A stretch of DNA of 64,000 nt from Metellina segmentata. Taxonomy: Eukaryota > Arthropoda > Arachnida > Araneae > Tetragnathidae. The notes beneath the pieces were generated by a model. The model did no database searches, was not told the origin of the DNA, and saw only the letters and a program-made list of their open reading frames with translations. The stretch spans positions 90,647,672-90,711,671 of the forward strand of contig OX375874.1 in assembly GCA_947359465.1 (NCBI GenBank). The letters run 5' to 3'. Each line of letters starts with the position of its first letter. Position 1 is the stretch's first letter. The position numbers and the translations under genes are program-made. This document shows positions 34,898 through 47,350 of the stretch, one piece after another.

Positions 34898-36509
34898 TAC
34901 ATATGTCTAAATCAGCACTAGGTCTGAAAACAGACGGGAAAAAATCATTAAACGTAACGCTTATTTAGCATTATGATATTTAGGGAACCGGGAGAAAGAA
35001 ACCTTGGCCGACCAAAATTACGCCTTTTCTGAATACGTGTTTGAAAAAGGGTGTTATTTTAGATAGTCAAGTTTTTAAGGTTAGCAACCTGTTTATATTT
35101 ACACACGGACATTTAATCTTTAGACTACGGCCGGTACAGTAGTTGTAAATTGATCACACCAAGAAAGAATTTAGACTACTGCCAGTACAGAAGGTTACCT
35201 TGAAAGTTATACGAATCTCGTCAATAAAGAATTTAGACTACTTCCAATGCACCAGTTGTAACTTGAAAGTTATAAGAATTGCGCCAAGAAATAATCTCGC
35301 TAGTTATATCTATATATAGCCGTAGTCAAAAGGTTATTACCATAGGAACGGACTGCACGTGAAGTCATAATTCCCCTATACAGGGACAAAAATAATAATC
35401 CAAGGGAATCCAGTAAGACGAATATTGACAGGTTCTATAAAAAATATTTACCAGTTGGACTTACCGTTTATAAGTGGTATTTAGAGTCTTTCTAAGTTAA
35501 AGAAAATACTAATAACAAATGATCAACTAGTTCTAGATAACCGCTAGTTACAGTAGTTATTATTACTAGTTATTACTTTCTCTGTAAAGTCATAGACTCG
35601 TGTACAGAAAAATGAAGAATCTCAAATAATCCAGTAAGATGGTTGAAGACAGGTTCTATAAGAAAAAACTATTGACAAGATAGAGTTAATAAGTCGTACT
35701 TAAAGTAAAATTAAAGCTAATCTGGGGTTAAGTAACTTATCAATCTGAATATTTTGTTCTTTCGATTAGAATATTCTGAAGAAAACCATCAAAACCTGGA
35801 ATGTATTTGGGTGGAGTTGAGTTCTAAGGTTTCGTAACCTTCCCGAAATGATTTTTCAATTAAAAAGTTGTAAAATACATGTTGAAGCTAGTATTGTCAG
35901 ATAAAATCGAAAGTTTGTCAATCACAGTTGATATACACGTCTGATTACAACAATGTTATGCAAGAAGTCGAAAATCGAATCGAACGCATTTAGCATTATG
36001 GTATCTAAGGCCTCGGAAGGAAGAAGTCTGGACTATCCAAAATCATTCACATTTTTGAATACTTGCTTGATGAAGGGAGTTCGCTTAGAAAGTCAATTGT
36101 TTTTTAGAAGGGGCGGCTCTCTTATATTTGCACTTGGTAGCTAGTACCTAAGAAACAGTCCTGGTTGCAGGCATGTGAGAACATGAGTAGAATGGGGAAG
36201 TTCTAACCATAGAGGAGTAGAAAGTTAGTTCATCCTCATTCTAATGGGCGTTACCGAAGGTACACAAGTATCTCCTTATCATGTTTATTTGGCTAGATTC
36301 GGCTTCGTATCCCCATGCAAAGCGAACTACCTAGGCGATAATTTCTCACAATTTTGCTCAGTTAAAATTAAAGTGCAACTGGAAACTACTAAATATCTTA
36401 ATGTAAAATAAAGGAACCCAAATGGATCAGTAATAAATTCAGTTTTCAGAATTTGGCTCGTTTTTTTGTGTGCAGCCTTCAAATTAAATTTAATATAAAA
36501 AATGTTTCA
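34898..36509. repeat. Mosaic of diverged direct repeats, no gene
   Basis: Three short units around TTTAGACTAC (35120, 35171, 35233). A ~230-bp-spaced pair around CCAGTAAGACGAATATTGAC / CCAGTAAGATGGTTGAAGAC (about 35411 and 35630), each followed by AGGTTCTATAA. A ~1-kb-spaced pair around TTTAGCATTATGATATTTAG (34966) / TTTAGCATTATGGTATCTAA (35989). No recognised domain in the frame at 35953-36144. Confidence 0.5.
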
Positions 36510-37026
36510 TCTCTCTCTATATTTAAAAAAAGTTACAGCCGCCGCTGTCGCAGGATTGAAAACTGTGTTGTTTAGATTGATTCTTAGACGTTTTCCCGAG
36601 AAAGTACGAATCAGAAAATTATGAAATTATTATGGTTTGTTCAAAATTGTCCAGTCAACACGATGAAGAAGATTTTTTTCCTACGCGGCAATTAGTTTAA
36701 AGTTTATTAAGTGTCAAAGTAGAAAAAGCGAAACATCTACCGCGAGTGAGCAAAACACATACAAATTTTCAGTCTTCAGCCGTGAGGTTTTTTTTTTTTT
36801 TTAAGTACCTCTCAACTTAAATTTCTGCGGCTCGTCGAGTTTTTTTTTAAAAGTTCAATTTGGTTCCTAATAATATATATATATATTTTTTTTGAAATTC
36901 GGAAAAAATCGTGACATTTTCGCTATTTTTTTTTAATTATCATATCTATATCTTATTACCATTAGTTTTAAATTTGAAAACGTCGGTGGTTGGTGAGTGT
37001 AAGCGAGCAGGGACGAAGCCCCCTAG
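36510..37026 (+). mobile_element. Non-autonomous Helitron (517 bp)
   Basis: It begins TCTCTCTCTATATTTAAAAA after host A (36509) and ends GGGACGAAGCCCC plus CTAG (37023-37026) before host T (37027). It matches the first ~460 bp of the element at 30744-32103 and then jumps to the shared 3' end, so it is either an internal deletion derivative of that type or its shorter ancestor. Confidence 0.85.
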
Positions 37027-38005
37027 TTTTTTTAATTTGTACTAAAACTTTAACAATTTTCTAAGGCGAAACTATTTGGAAATTCTTATATGTACATTTG
37101 CTTATAAAATTTGTTTATATTTGACCTTCTAAAGGATTAACATAGGGTAAACACAGTAGTGTTACTTTTCGTGAGACGAAGAAAGAAATATTGGTTTCGA
37201 TTATTTATTGCTTTGTATCTTTGCAATGCCAGGAAGAAAAGAATCTTGAAAATGAACTGAAAACAAAATTACGCTGCATACGTTCGCTGTAGAAACTTAA
37301 TGGAAATTTGTTAGATAATTAAACTTTCAAAATCAACAATTCATCACATTTTACTTAATAAAGAAGTTTATGATGAAACGATAAAATCAAGAAAGGGGAA
37401 GTTATTATAAGTAAGTGACATTTTACCTAGACCTTAGACTAACATGGACAAAGAAAAATCTTTCAATCCGTAACACGTCAAATCAGACGAGTTTAAGTGT
37501 ACCTTATGTAAGTCATCTGAAATACAAACTCAAATTCCAATAAAAAATAACCGGAATGAACATAAACTTATGGATCCTCGCATCAGTCCTCTCCTCATCA
37601 TATATAGTGGAAAAATGAGCAAATTAGTGAGCATACATGAAAACAGTTTTGATTCAAATTTAGATGGAATTGGATGGATAGCTTAATTAATCAGCGAAGA
37701 CAAAATTATTAAAATACTCCTTCGAATCGGAGAGTAACTCAAGTGGTCACCCTCCAAGTACTGCCTGCAACTGAAAGTGCTTAACTTTGAAAGTCGAATG
37801 GCAGAAGTACCCTTGCATGGAGGAAATTATAACTTAAATATTAGGACGGAGTCATGGGATAATTTAGTAATAAATATTAAATTAGCTTTTAATGGAAGGC
37901 TATTTCTGATATAATTAATTTCTCAAGAAAACGAATGACTGAACGCGGTCCTATTTTTGGACTTACAAATTAAGTTCCAGGAGGGAAGTTAAGGGAATTT
38001 AAGTC
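37027..38005. other. No gene seen
   Basis: No supported frame or named repeat. Confidence 0.45.
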
Positions 38006-38008
38006 TAA

Positions 38009-38370
38009 GGGCAGTTACACACACGCCGCCTCTCGTAGAAATCTAGCGTTTACACACAGGGCGCTAAAATTTCCGTCGTACGAGTCAGCTGACTGTTGGC
38101 AGTGTAGTTTCATAACCAAATCTATTTACTTTAGTTTAACTGTGTTATTTAAATTATTTATTGCTTAGCGTAGTTTGAAAAGAACACAGAGCAAATTCTA
38201 GCTTTATGGTTATTCCGTCGTCGAATGAAGAGAAGAAAAAATCGACTGATTTGGGTTCATCCAATTAATGAACGAGAGTAGGTTTTAACTTTCTACACGT
38301 TGCTTGAACAGTCAAGGAAAGATGACACGAAATTTTTTACGATTCCTACACTATCTAATACGTATGTGAG
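38009..38370 (+). mobile_element. PIF/Harbinger-like element, 5' part
   Basis: It starts GGGCAGTTACACACACGCCG after TAA (38006-38008), the TWA type of target used by PIF/Harbinger. The nearby GCGTTTACACACAGGGCGC repeats the terminal theme. A piece of the transposase N-terminus follows. The sequence then runs into the (TA)n tract and mariner element at 38442-39417, so the 3' part is lost or displaced. Confidence 0.6.
38195..38362 (+). pseudogene. Harbinger-type transposase N-terminus, broken
   Basis: The plus-strand frame through 38216 reads ALWLFRRRMKRRKNRLIWVH, then PINERE, a stop, then [16 protein letters not shown]. The Arg-rich stretch followed by WVHPIN and a ...KFFNYFR-like block is the usual N-terminus of Harbinger transposases. 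A stop in the middle and loss of the nuclease core make it non-functional. Confidence 0.65.
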
Positions 38371-38438
38371 ATAATATGGACTTACCAAAATCATATTTCT
38401 CTCCTTTTTTTCTAACACATCAAAGTCGCTACGAATTC

Positions 38439-39417
<979 letters not shown>

Positions 39418-40155
39418 TATATGTGTTTATCTCCCACACAACAGGCCTTTCTTGGATTAATGCAATTAAAATTTCGTTATCGATATTTTGGTCACTCATG
39501 TTCACAATAGAAAAAACCAATTGATACTAAAACAACTGTGTTAAGCCAAGTTTAAACCGGAAAAGCAAACTTCTTCCCCTCCAAAATATAAGCTATTCTG
39601 AGAAACAGCATTCATTTTATCGTCAAGAACTCGAGTCGGGGTGGCGATTTGGAGAGTTTGCAAATCCAAATTTGTTTTCCACCAGGAGTCGGTAAAGATT
39701 AAAGGATTGAGACTTTTGTGGGACATTTCTCCGAGACGATTTCTTGACAATAACTGCTCCCCTCTGTCCTCCGGACCCCCGTAGTCGCTCACGCCGTCTT
39801 TTGTTCGCTGTCTGTGATATTTTGCCCTCATCGCTTGCCTTGACCACCATCTCCAGCCAAACAGCCAGTGAGTGACCAATTCGATTAAAATAACGTGGAC
39901 GAAAAATCTGGTATTAACATTAATAAAACTTATTTGAGGGAGGCCTGCCCTCTGTTACCAAACTACACCCGAGTACAAAGACAAAAAATAAAAGAACCAT
40001 GCCTCGAGTGAAATTCAAGTGAATCTGGAGTAAGAAGAGTGCGCTCGGATGGTTGTCGATAAAGTCCACAAAGCGATTACACCGAAAAGGGGTCAGCGTA
40101 GGGGAACGTAAGACGTCCTCGCCACAAAAAGAGGGAGAAATTTATTTGCAAATCC
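39418..40155. other. No supported gene
   Basis: A 112-codon minus-strand frame (39541-39879) lies in a less AT-rich patch, but I see no domain and no splice or neighbour support. It could be decayed Harbinger interior if 38009 and ~40463 are ends of one element. Confidence 0.35.
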
Positions 40156-40159
40156 TGTG

Positions 40160-40470
40160 TAAAAGCCGCTTTACACACGAAGATAACTCACACTGAACCA
40201 AACTGCTCTAAACGGTATAAAAACAGCCGTGCGTGTAAATGTGTATTGGTTACGTACGCCACTAGTTAGGCGGCGACAGTCAAGCTGCCGTCGACGCCAA
40301 TGGCAGTTGGCGGCTGCATACTACCGCCAACGGCAAATTGACCGAGCGTTTATTTTTACGTTTAATGTACAAGCTCTAATTTACTTCAGTGTGCTTCTGT
40401 TGGAACGACGGCGACATGCAATTCTCCACCATGGAAAAATCCGCCGTGTGTGTAACCCGCGTTAGGTTTC
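40160..40470. mobile_element. Harbinger-like terminal sequence / MITE
   Basis: Left AAAAGCCGCTTTACACACGA (40161) and right, inverted, CGCGGGTTACACACACGGCG (to about 40463) share the TTACACAC theme of the end at 38009. The interior is rich in CGCCAACGGCA-like blocks. It may be a separate MITE, or its right end may be the partner of the element starting at 38009. Candidate targets TAA (38006) and TTA (40464) fit TWA but are not identical. A TATAAAAA lies near 40217. Confidence 0.45.
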
Positions 40471-40579
40471 AGGATCCAAACGGAACTCTCCACGACGACG
40501 TTTCCGCCGATGTGGGAAGGTTTGAAACTGTTGATGCAGAATATAACTCGAGATTTTTTTTTTCCCTGTGAGTCCAATG

Positions 40580-41140
40580 TAAGTTATAGAAAATGTAAGT
40601 AAAAAAAGAAAAATGACTGTTAAACCAGATAACGACCAATAATGTCATGTTCAGGTATGAAGATTGTAAATAAACATTTTTCTGAAGAGTTGTTTAGGTT
40701 TTTTAAGGATCAAATGGTACTGTTTGGGAGAGTTGCTCTGGTAGAATTTCAGTCTACGTTTATCATGGTTGCAACGTCTTTGGCGCTTTTTTAACGCACA
40801 TTTAGTATCAAGTTGTGGCAGGTTAAAGTAACTTATCTGAATTACGGTTATTTCGCTTTTTAAGGCAACCTTCGGCAAGCGGAAAGTTTAAATTTTCATT
40901 TTTAATATTATAGAAAGTTTTTTTTTTTTCTGACACTTTTTTTCTTTGGTTTCATTGGTTATTTTAATTTTAAGCTTTCCTTTGATTTCATTGTTTCTTT
41001 TTAATTTTTTCTTTGATTTTATTGGTTCTTTTAATGGTTTTTCGCCAGTTGTAGAATTTTTTTTTTATTTATGTCATGGTTCAGTGCTGTCGTCTTAGGT
41101 TGTATTTTATATATTTTTATTTACGTATATTTTTTTTTTC
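40580..41140. other. T-rich simple sequence
   Basis: A degenerate ~35-bp theme TTTCTTTGATTTCATTGGTT repeats about three times at 40940-41040 within a long T-rich run. No gene. Confidence 0.6.
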
Positions 41141-41160
41141 TCTCTCTCTCTCTCTCTCTC
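41141..41160. repeat. (TC)n microsatellite
   Basis: About ten TC units next to T-rich DNA, just left of the Tc1 element at 41177. Confidence 0.9.
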
Positions 41161-41176
41161 TATTATTTACAATATA

Positions 41177-42059
41177 CACTGACGAGCCAAAACATTATGA
41201 CCATCCCCACATTTTTCAATGAACTCGTCTAGATGACGTGGAGGGCACGTGATTAAGTGAGACTGGTATTTAACTGCTGCTGGAGAAAGTAAGTAATCAT
41301 TCTTGCACTCACATTTTAGAGTGATGGGAAAGACTGCTGATCTAAGCGAATTTGATAGCTTGCAGATCGTAATGGCATGAAGACTCGGAACGAGTATCAC
41401 CGAAACTGCACGACTGGTAGGTTGATCACGATCTTCCGTTGTTAGTGTTCATGCAAAGTGGGTAAATGACGGTGACACCAGCAGTAGACGTCTAGGTGTT
41501 GGTCATCCACGCGTCATCTAAGAAAAAGGACGTCGGAGACTGTCCCGCTTGGTAAATCAAAATCGGCGCGAGACTGCCACAGCTGACAGCCAAATACAAT
41601 GCAAATCCAAGCTCGAGTGTTTCGGAACACACAGTTCAGCGTACACAGTTGGATATGGGACTGTGCAGCAGAAATTCCCACTCGTATGCCTCTGTTGACC
41701 AAGCGTCATCGTCAACTACGCCTACAGAGGGCCCTAGAACATCGAGACTGGACCATGGATGAGTGGAAGAGAGTTCCCTGGTCAGATCAATCCCGATTTC
41801 TCATTTATCACGTCGATGGTCGTGTCAGTGTACGCCGTCTGCCAGGCGAACAGTAGCTCCTCTCTTGTACATCAGGTCATACACAGGCTGGTAGTGGCGG
41901 TATTATGCTTTGGGGGACGTTCTCATGGGCGACTTTGGAACCCGTAGGTGTGGTAGAACAGACCATGAACGCATGAACGAGTTGTGGCTGTTTTGCAGGC
42001 CAAATTAGGCGCAACGAGTTATTGAGTAGGTGGTCATAATGTTTTGGCCTTTCAATGTC
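41177..42059 (+). mobile_element. Tc1-like deletion derivative, fourth lineage (~883 bp)
   Basis: The inner 18 bp of both ends match exactly inverted (CCAAAACATTATGACCA left; TGGTCATAATGTTTTGG right), with TA at 41175-41176 and 42060-42061. The interior starts as a normal transposase and then jumps to the 3' end before the second catalytic Asp. Confidence 0.85.
41322..41946 (+). pseudogene. Tc1-like transposase N-terminal half
   Basis: It starts MGKTADLSEFDSLQIVMA at 41322 and continues with stops and frame changes through an HTH-like region (ITETARLVG, SSVVSVHAKW). It reaches PWSDQSRFLIYHVDGRVSV near 41780, the first catalytic Asp block with Glu changed to Gln in the usual SDESRF. It then reads YAV/VRRLPGE and ends near a GGTFSWATLEPVG-like sequence. 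The second Asp and Glu are deleted. Confidence 0.75.
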
Positions 42060-42243
42060 TATGCAATTTATTTTTTTAAATGTTTGCGAATTCGTTTCTG
42101 AAGTTTGTTACTTTCTGTTGTAAAAATATAAAGATTTTTTTTAATAATTCTTACCTTGGCGACATTAGAAATGCGCCAAGGACATTGCCACCGCGATAAA
42201 AGTAGACTGAAGCTGTAACTGGAAGAGTTGCACCAAACACAAG

Positions 42244-42292
42244 ACAGGCAACGTCACATAATGAACATTGTTCATTATGTGACGTTGCCTGT
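42244..42292. repeat. 49-bp perfect palindrome, 1-nt centre
   Basis: Arms of 24 bp (ACAGGCAACGTCACATAATG... and its exact reverse complement) flank a single T at 42268. No gene or known terminator role. Both sides carry similar CAAACACAAG / AAACACACAAG strings. Confidence 0.95.
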
Positions 42293-43780
42293 TGAACAAA
42301 CACACAAGGAAAGTTACACTAAGAACAGATAAATACATTCAGGGAAATTTTCGAATGGGATAAAGTATATATTTATGGACGAGAAGTCTACGATAATTAC
42401 CAGCATAAGAAAGAACTTAAAATAAATTAAAGAAATCTCTATCATGTAGTTGTAAGTCATGAAGATGTCATTGTGTAGGTACATAAATAACCTGAAGTGA
42501 GGTAAATCTGAAGTCGAACAATTGGCCTTTAAACGCCTTGGTTGTTTGGCTGAAGTTCGTTCTAATTTTCTGCAATTTCCATTTGTAAAAATTAGTTTCT
42601 TTTAACATCCAAGAAGAGTTCTCAGAAATATTCAAGCTACTAGTGGTCAACAATCAGTGAAGCAACAAAGTCACGAGCAGTTCAACAAAACAAACTCAAC
42701 AATCAAGGTCAAAATAATTTTCACTTTATGGAAATTGCAGTCAATTAGAAAGATTTGTAGCTAGACTTACAGAATGTTCAAAAGCCGCATGTTTGGTTTG
42801 ATATTATTTATGTCGGAAGCATGGCCTCTGTCAAGAGAAATTCTGGTTGCTCTATAGAATGCTTTGTGTTGTGGAGAAGCAATATTAAGAATAAAGGGGC
42901 TTGGATAAGAAGCCCGGATGTTCTCAAACCCCCTCCCAAGTATTATCAAAGAGATGATACGTCCTTCAAAACGGTAAAAAACGACTTTATAACAGAATTT
43001 TACTCGAGTATAAGTGTGATAGTGTCTTTTGATATCAGAAATTTCCAATTTTATAAAAAGAAAAGATGCGTTAGATTTTACTAAACAGCGAGTTTTACAA
43101 GCAGCAGTGGACAAACGAAGTAGGAGTTTAATTTGATTCAAAACCCACGTCGTCAAAATTTTTGAGCAAAACCATCATCCTTGTTTTCAGCGCTTCTGCA
43201 TTGAAGATATTGTTGCGACATAGAGTAGAGAAAAGTCTAAATCTATTCTGTGAAGCATCGTCCATTCATTTCATTGTTTCTTACTCTACAACAGATTTGA
43301 AACTTAAGAGTTCTAAACTAGTCAGATATACCATGGTGTTAGGCAAGATTTGTAATTCTGAATTCCCGTTCCAAAAGTGGAAGAAACAAACAACTGGTTC
43401 TTGCTTAATTTGATATAATTTAACTACCTGTCTTCAAACCGCGTTTAACCATAACCTAAAATTTTGAACATGGCTAAGAATAGACTGTAGAAAATATGTA
43501 TTCCTGAAAGAAATTACTGCTTTAGATATAATCAACCCAGATATAATCAACATCTAGAAAACATTCTGATTAACTCAGAGTAACGGTGTATAAATTTTAA
43601 GCTTTCAATTGATACTGACAAGAATCATCTATTCCTTTAATACAGATAAAAACAATAATCTTAACTCCTTTTCAATCGAAGCAGAGATAAAAGAAATCCC
43701 TTTGTTATTACCTTCGATGAGAATGTTCTCTCATAGTCTTACGAGATTAATTGCGCCATTAGGGTTGTCGAAATTAATTC
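42293..43780. other. No gene seen
   Basis: Domainless frames on both strands at 42767-43156 (-), 42821-43084 (+) and 43162-43413 (+). No repeats named. Confidence 0.4.
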
Positions 43781-44029
43781 CCTGACGTTGAACAGACAAA
43801 GATGTTGGTACATTCAGTTAAATCTGACAAGTTACTGGTTTTTATAGATGGACCCACCATCCATCTCGCATTAGAGGAAAAGACAAAAGTTATGCCTCCG
43901 AGGTGGACTGACAGAAAGTGGGCTGATATTGAATTACCTGGAAAACGTATAAATAAAAACGTATCAATCCGAGTTTACTTTATCGTTCTGCGAAGAAGAG
44001 CGTTTCGATGAAATATGGCGTCCACTCAC

Positions 44030-44300
44030 TTGGAAAATTCGGGGAGTTTGAACTGAGTTCGATATGAGGCTGTGCCTCTGTCCGCCGAACTGACTGGCCG
44101 AATTGGATATGCCGCCGGTGACGTAACACTGCTATGATGGATGACGACACACGCTACGTCAGCAAATGGCACCCATGTCACGTGACATCGGCCAATGACA
44201 ACTCGCTTTGATGAATGGCCCTTGAGCCAAAAGATTTCCTGCTTTTCGGTCCGGCCATCCGCGTGGAATCTCAAATATTTCTGACGCTCCATAGAATTTT
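44030..44300. promoter_or_regulatory. CpG-rich cluster of regulatory-type motifs
   Basis: A locally GC- and CpG-rich patch in AT-rich surroundings. It holds TGACGTAA (44119-44126, CRE-like), TACGTCAG (44155-44162, CRE-like on the other strand), GTCACGTGAC (44177-44186, the palindromic E-box extended to the CLEAR/USF form, inside ATGTCACGTGACAT) and CCAAT (44192-44196). Four such sites within ~80 bp look promoter-like. No first exon can be tied to it, and single short motifs occur by chance. Confidence 0.35.
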
Positions 44301-44700
44301 TTCCCTCTCACTGCCCCCCTTTTTTTCATATTTTCTTCTCTCTTTTACACGAGAGATTCTTTTCTATGGAGCGCGGTTTTTAGCTAGTGAATGAATTTTG
44401 GAGGAAGTGTTTTATTTATTTATCAAAAGATCCTCTGACCCACAAATTTTAAGTCGGCAGACTTAGGAGAGATCGCTTTTTTCACGCACTTGGGTTTCAT
44501 GAAGATCTTATTGCCTTGATTTCAGAAGTTTGTGGAGTTTTTCTAGCTGGAAGTTCTTTCGTTGGGCACTTTTGGAAGATTTTGTCTTTACCCTACCATT
44601 GAGGTGAATAGGGATTGATTGTCTGAAGAAACTATTATTTTTTCGTTTCTAACTAGTTCTGTCTTATGTTTCAGAGAATCTTCACTCACCATTCATTAAA
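44301..44700. other. No gene seen
   Basis: No supported frame or repeat. Confidence 0.4.
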
Positions 44701-44960
44701 TCTGTGCTCAGATGGCAAAATGTTATAAGTCATTATTTTGATTTTTCGTGACAGCAATTTTAAGATTCAAGATTCAACATGCAATTCTGTGGTTTTTTAC
44801 GAATTACAATTATTCACCTTTGTTTTCTCATAAACTGAAAGAGAAAGATTTGCGGCATTTTGCCACCTTCTAAACGTTAACAAATCAGACTGCAATATGG
44901 GACTTACTCAATTTTCAGGTAAAAAAGGACTAATAAAATTTTGCCATATAATCACTCGAT
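44701..44960. mobile_element. MITE, copy 2 of the 34646 family, decayed
   Basis: Left end TCTGTGCTCAGATGGCAAAA and most of the interior match copy 1 (TTTTTCGTGACAGCAATTTT, GACATTTTGCCACC-like, CAATATGGGACTTACTCAAT). The right end has drifted (AAATTTTGCCATATAATCAC). Confidence 0.8.
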
Positions 44961-45630
44961 ATCAAATTAAAAGCATAGAGAACTCTTCATTAATATTTAT
45001 CTAAAATCTTTTATAATTTCCTAACTAACTATTTAAATGGTACTACATGGTTCTGCATGCGTAAATAGTGAATACTTTTAATTTATTTTGTGATGCATGT
45101 GGTATGTTTGACACCACTCTGGGTAGTCAAAATTAAAACTCTTACCCATTAGGGCAATCTAATTTCGCTTTCTCTATTATGAAAAAATAATCCTATCTTT
45201 CCTCTCTAAATATTAGAACTTTCTTAACACACAGTTGAATATTTGACCAAATCAAACACCAGTTTGGGCCAAATATTCTGTATCACACTGTTACAAAACA
45301 AAAACTGTTCAATAATTCATAAAAAAGCATCAGTTCAACTAGTCAAATAATTTTTTTTTTCAACCTAAAATTTTTCTTAAATGTGTGGTGGCATACTTTC
45401 AACCCTTTGGTTATACAGTAGGGTGTCTCGTTATAAATCATTGAACTGTATCATACAGGGAGATTTTTATGAAAAGGCGATGTTTTCTCATTTTTAACGA
45501 AAAGAAAACTTGTTCTTACTTCTGATCAAATTCTTTAGAAAACGTATTAAAACTAACCAAACACCTGAAAATAAGACATTCTAAGACCATACACAAGGAA
45601 ACGTCCCCAGCATTTTTAACCATAATACTA
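44961..45630. other. No gene seen
   Basis: AT-rich sequence without frames or repeats. Confidence 0.45.
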
Positions 45631-45639
45631 CTAACGCTT

Positions 45640-47350
45640 GCGTTCTATATACTTATTTTGTAACTGTATCCAGCATAGGGAACAGTCTTATGTTGTTATT
45701 TGGTAGGTAATCCTAGTTGAAAGTTTCCAGCACACAGGAAACTGTCTCCAGAACTCGTCTTTATTGTACCATCAACATTTCTGTTTTATTTACCTATTTG
45801 AGAACTGCCTCTAACACAGGGGATTATCTTTAAGTTTGAATTTGGCAGGTAATGATATTTTGGAACTGTCTGTAGTATAGACAACGCAGGGAATTGTCTC
45901 TAGCGATAATATCGATTGCTCCAACAATACTTCGTTCATATTTATTTATTTGGGAAACATATAGAACTGTTTTATGTTCTTATTTGGTAGGTAGTCTTAT
46001 TTTTGAACTGTTTCCAGCACTCGTATCACTAACACCTGTATCCATATTTTGTAAATGTCTTCATCCCATGTAAACACTACACCACCAACACTTGTATCTT
46101 ATTTACTTATTTGATAATTACCTTCAGTAATAGTGTCAATTGAACCACCAACAGTTATATCATACTTACTTATTTTTAAAAAGTATTTTGTTACTAATTA
46201 GTGTTTATTACACCACTAACACTTGTGTCTTAACTGCTAATTTGAAAATTTCCAGCAGCAATCTTTTCCATTGAACCACCAATACGTGTATTCTATTTAC
46301 AAATTTGGGAAATGTCTCCAGGTCTTGTGATCATTTTACCACCAACACGTGTATCTTATTTACTTATTTGAGAATTGTCGTCAGCACTAGTGTCTGTTGA
46401 ACCACCAACACGTCTGTGTTGTTTACTTATTTGGGAACTGCCTCCAACACAAGAACTATTTAATGCTCGTATTAGGTAGATTAATCATATTTTGGGAACT
46501 GTCTGTAGAATAGGCAACACAGGCAACTGTCTACAGCGCTAATATACGTTGTACAACCAATAATGCGTTCCTATATATTTATTTGGTAACTGTCCGTAAC
46601 TCAGGAAAACACAGAGTGCTGTCTTATATTCTTATTTGAGAATTGTCGCCAGCACTAGTGTCTATTGAACCACTAACACGTCTTTGTTGTTTACTTATTT
46701 GGGAACTGTCTACAACACAAGGAACTATTCAATGCTCGTATTAGAACTGTCTGTAGTATAGGCAACTGTCTACAGCGCTAATATACGTTGTACAACCAAT
46801 AATTCGTTCTTATATATTTATTTGGGAACTGTCAGTAGCACAGAAAAACACAGAGTGCTGTCTTAAATTCTTATTTGGTAGGTAATCTTTTTGAACTGTT
46901 TTCAGCACTCATATCTTTTGCATCACCAACACTTGTATATTTTTTCTTACTTGGGAAATGTCTCCAGCACTTGTGATCGTTACACCACCATCACGTATGT
47001 CCTATTTATTTCTTTCAACACAAGTATCTTGTTACTTATTAGTGTTCATTACACCACCGAAACTTGTGTCTTATTTGCTTATTTGGAAATTGTCTGCAGC
47101 AATAGTTTCCATTGAACCACTAACCACTTGTATCCTACATACATATTTGGGAAATATCTCCAGGACATGCGACCACTACACCAACAACACTTGTGTCTTA
47201 TTTACTTATTTGGGAATTGTCTCCAGCACTAGCGTACATTGGACCACCAACACTTCTGCCCTATTTATTCATTTTAACAAAAAGCATCGTGTTTCTAACT
47301 AGTGTCCATTGCACCAACAACACTTGCATCCTATTTACTTTTCTTTCCTC
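45640..47350. repeat. Degenerate ~60-65-bp minisatellite, ~1.7 kb
   Basis: Units read roughly TATTTACTTATTTGGGAACTG, then CTCCAGCACTAGTGTC, then TTGAACCACCAACACTTGTATC. The theme recurs more than 20 times with heavy divergence. A longer period of ~240 bp is visible (AATATACGTTGTACAACCAA at 46541 and 46780). Overlapping open frames are by-products. Confidence 0.85.

Noticed and set aside
39541..39879. 112-codon minus-strand frame
   Set aside because: No domain, no paralogue in the window, and position between transposon pieces; kept only as an unsupported possibility.
42767..43156. 129-codon minus-strand frame
   Set aside because: No domain and an overlapping open frame on the other strand; no support as a gene.
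44026..44292. 88-codon minus-strand frame across the CpG-rich patch
   Set aside because: No domain; open frames are expected in GC-richer patches. The DNA motifs are of more interest than the frame.
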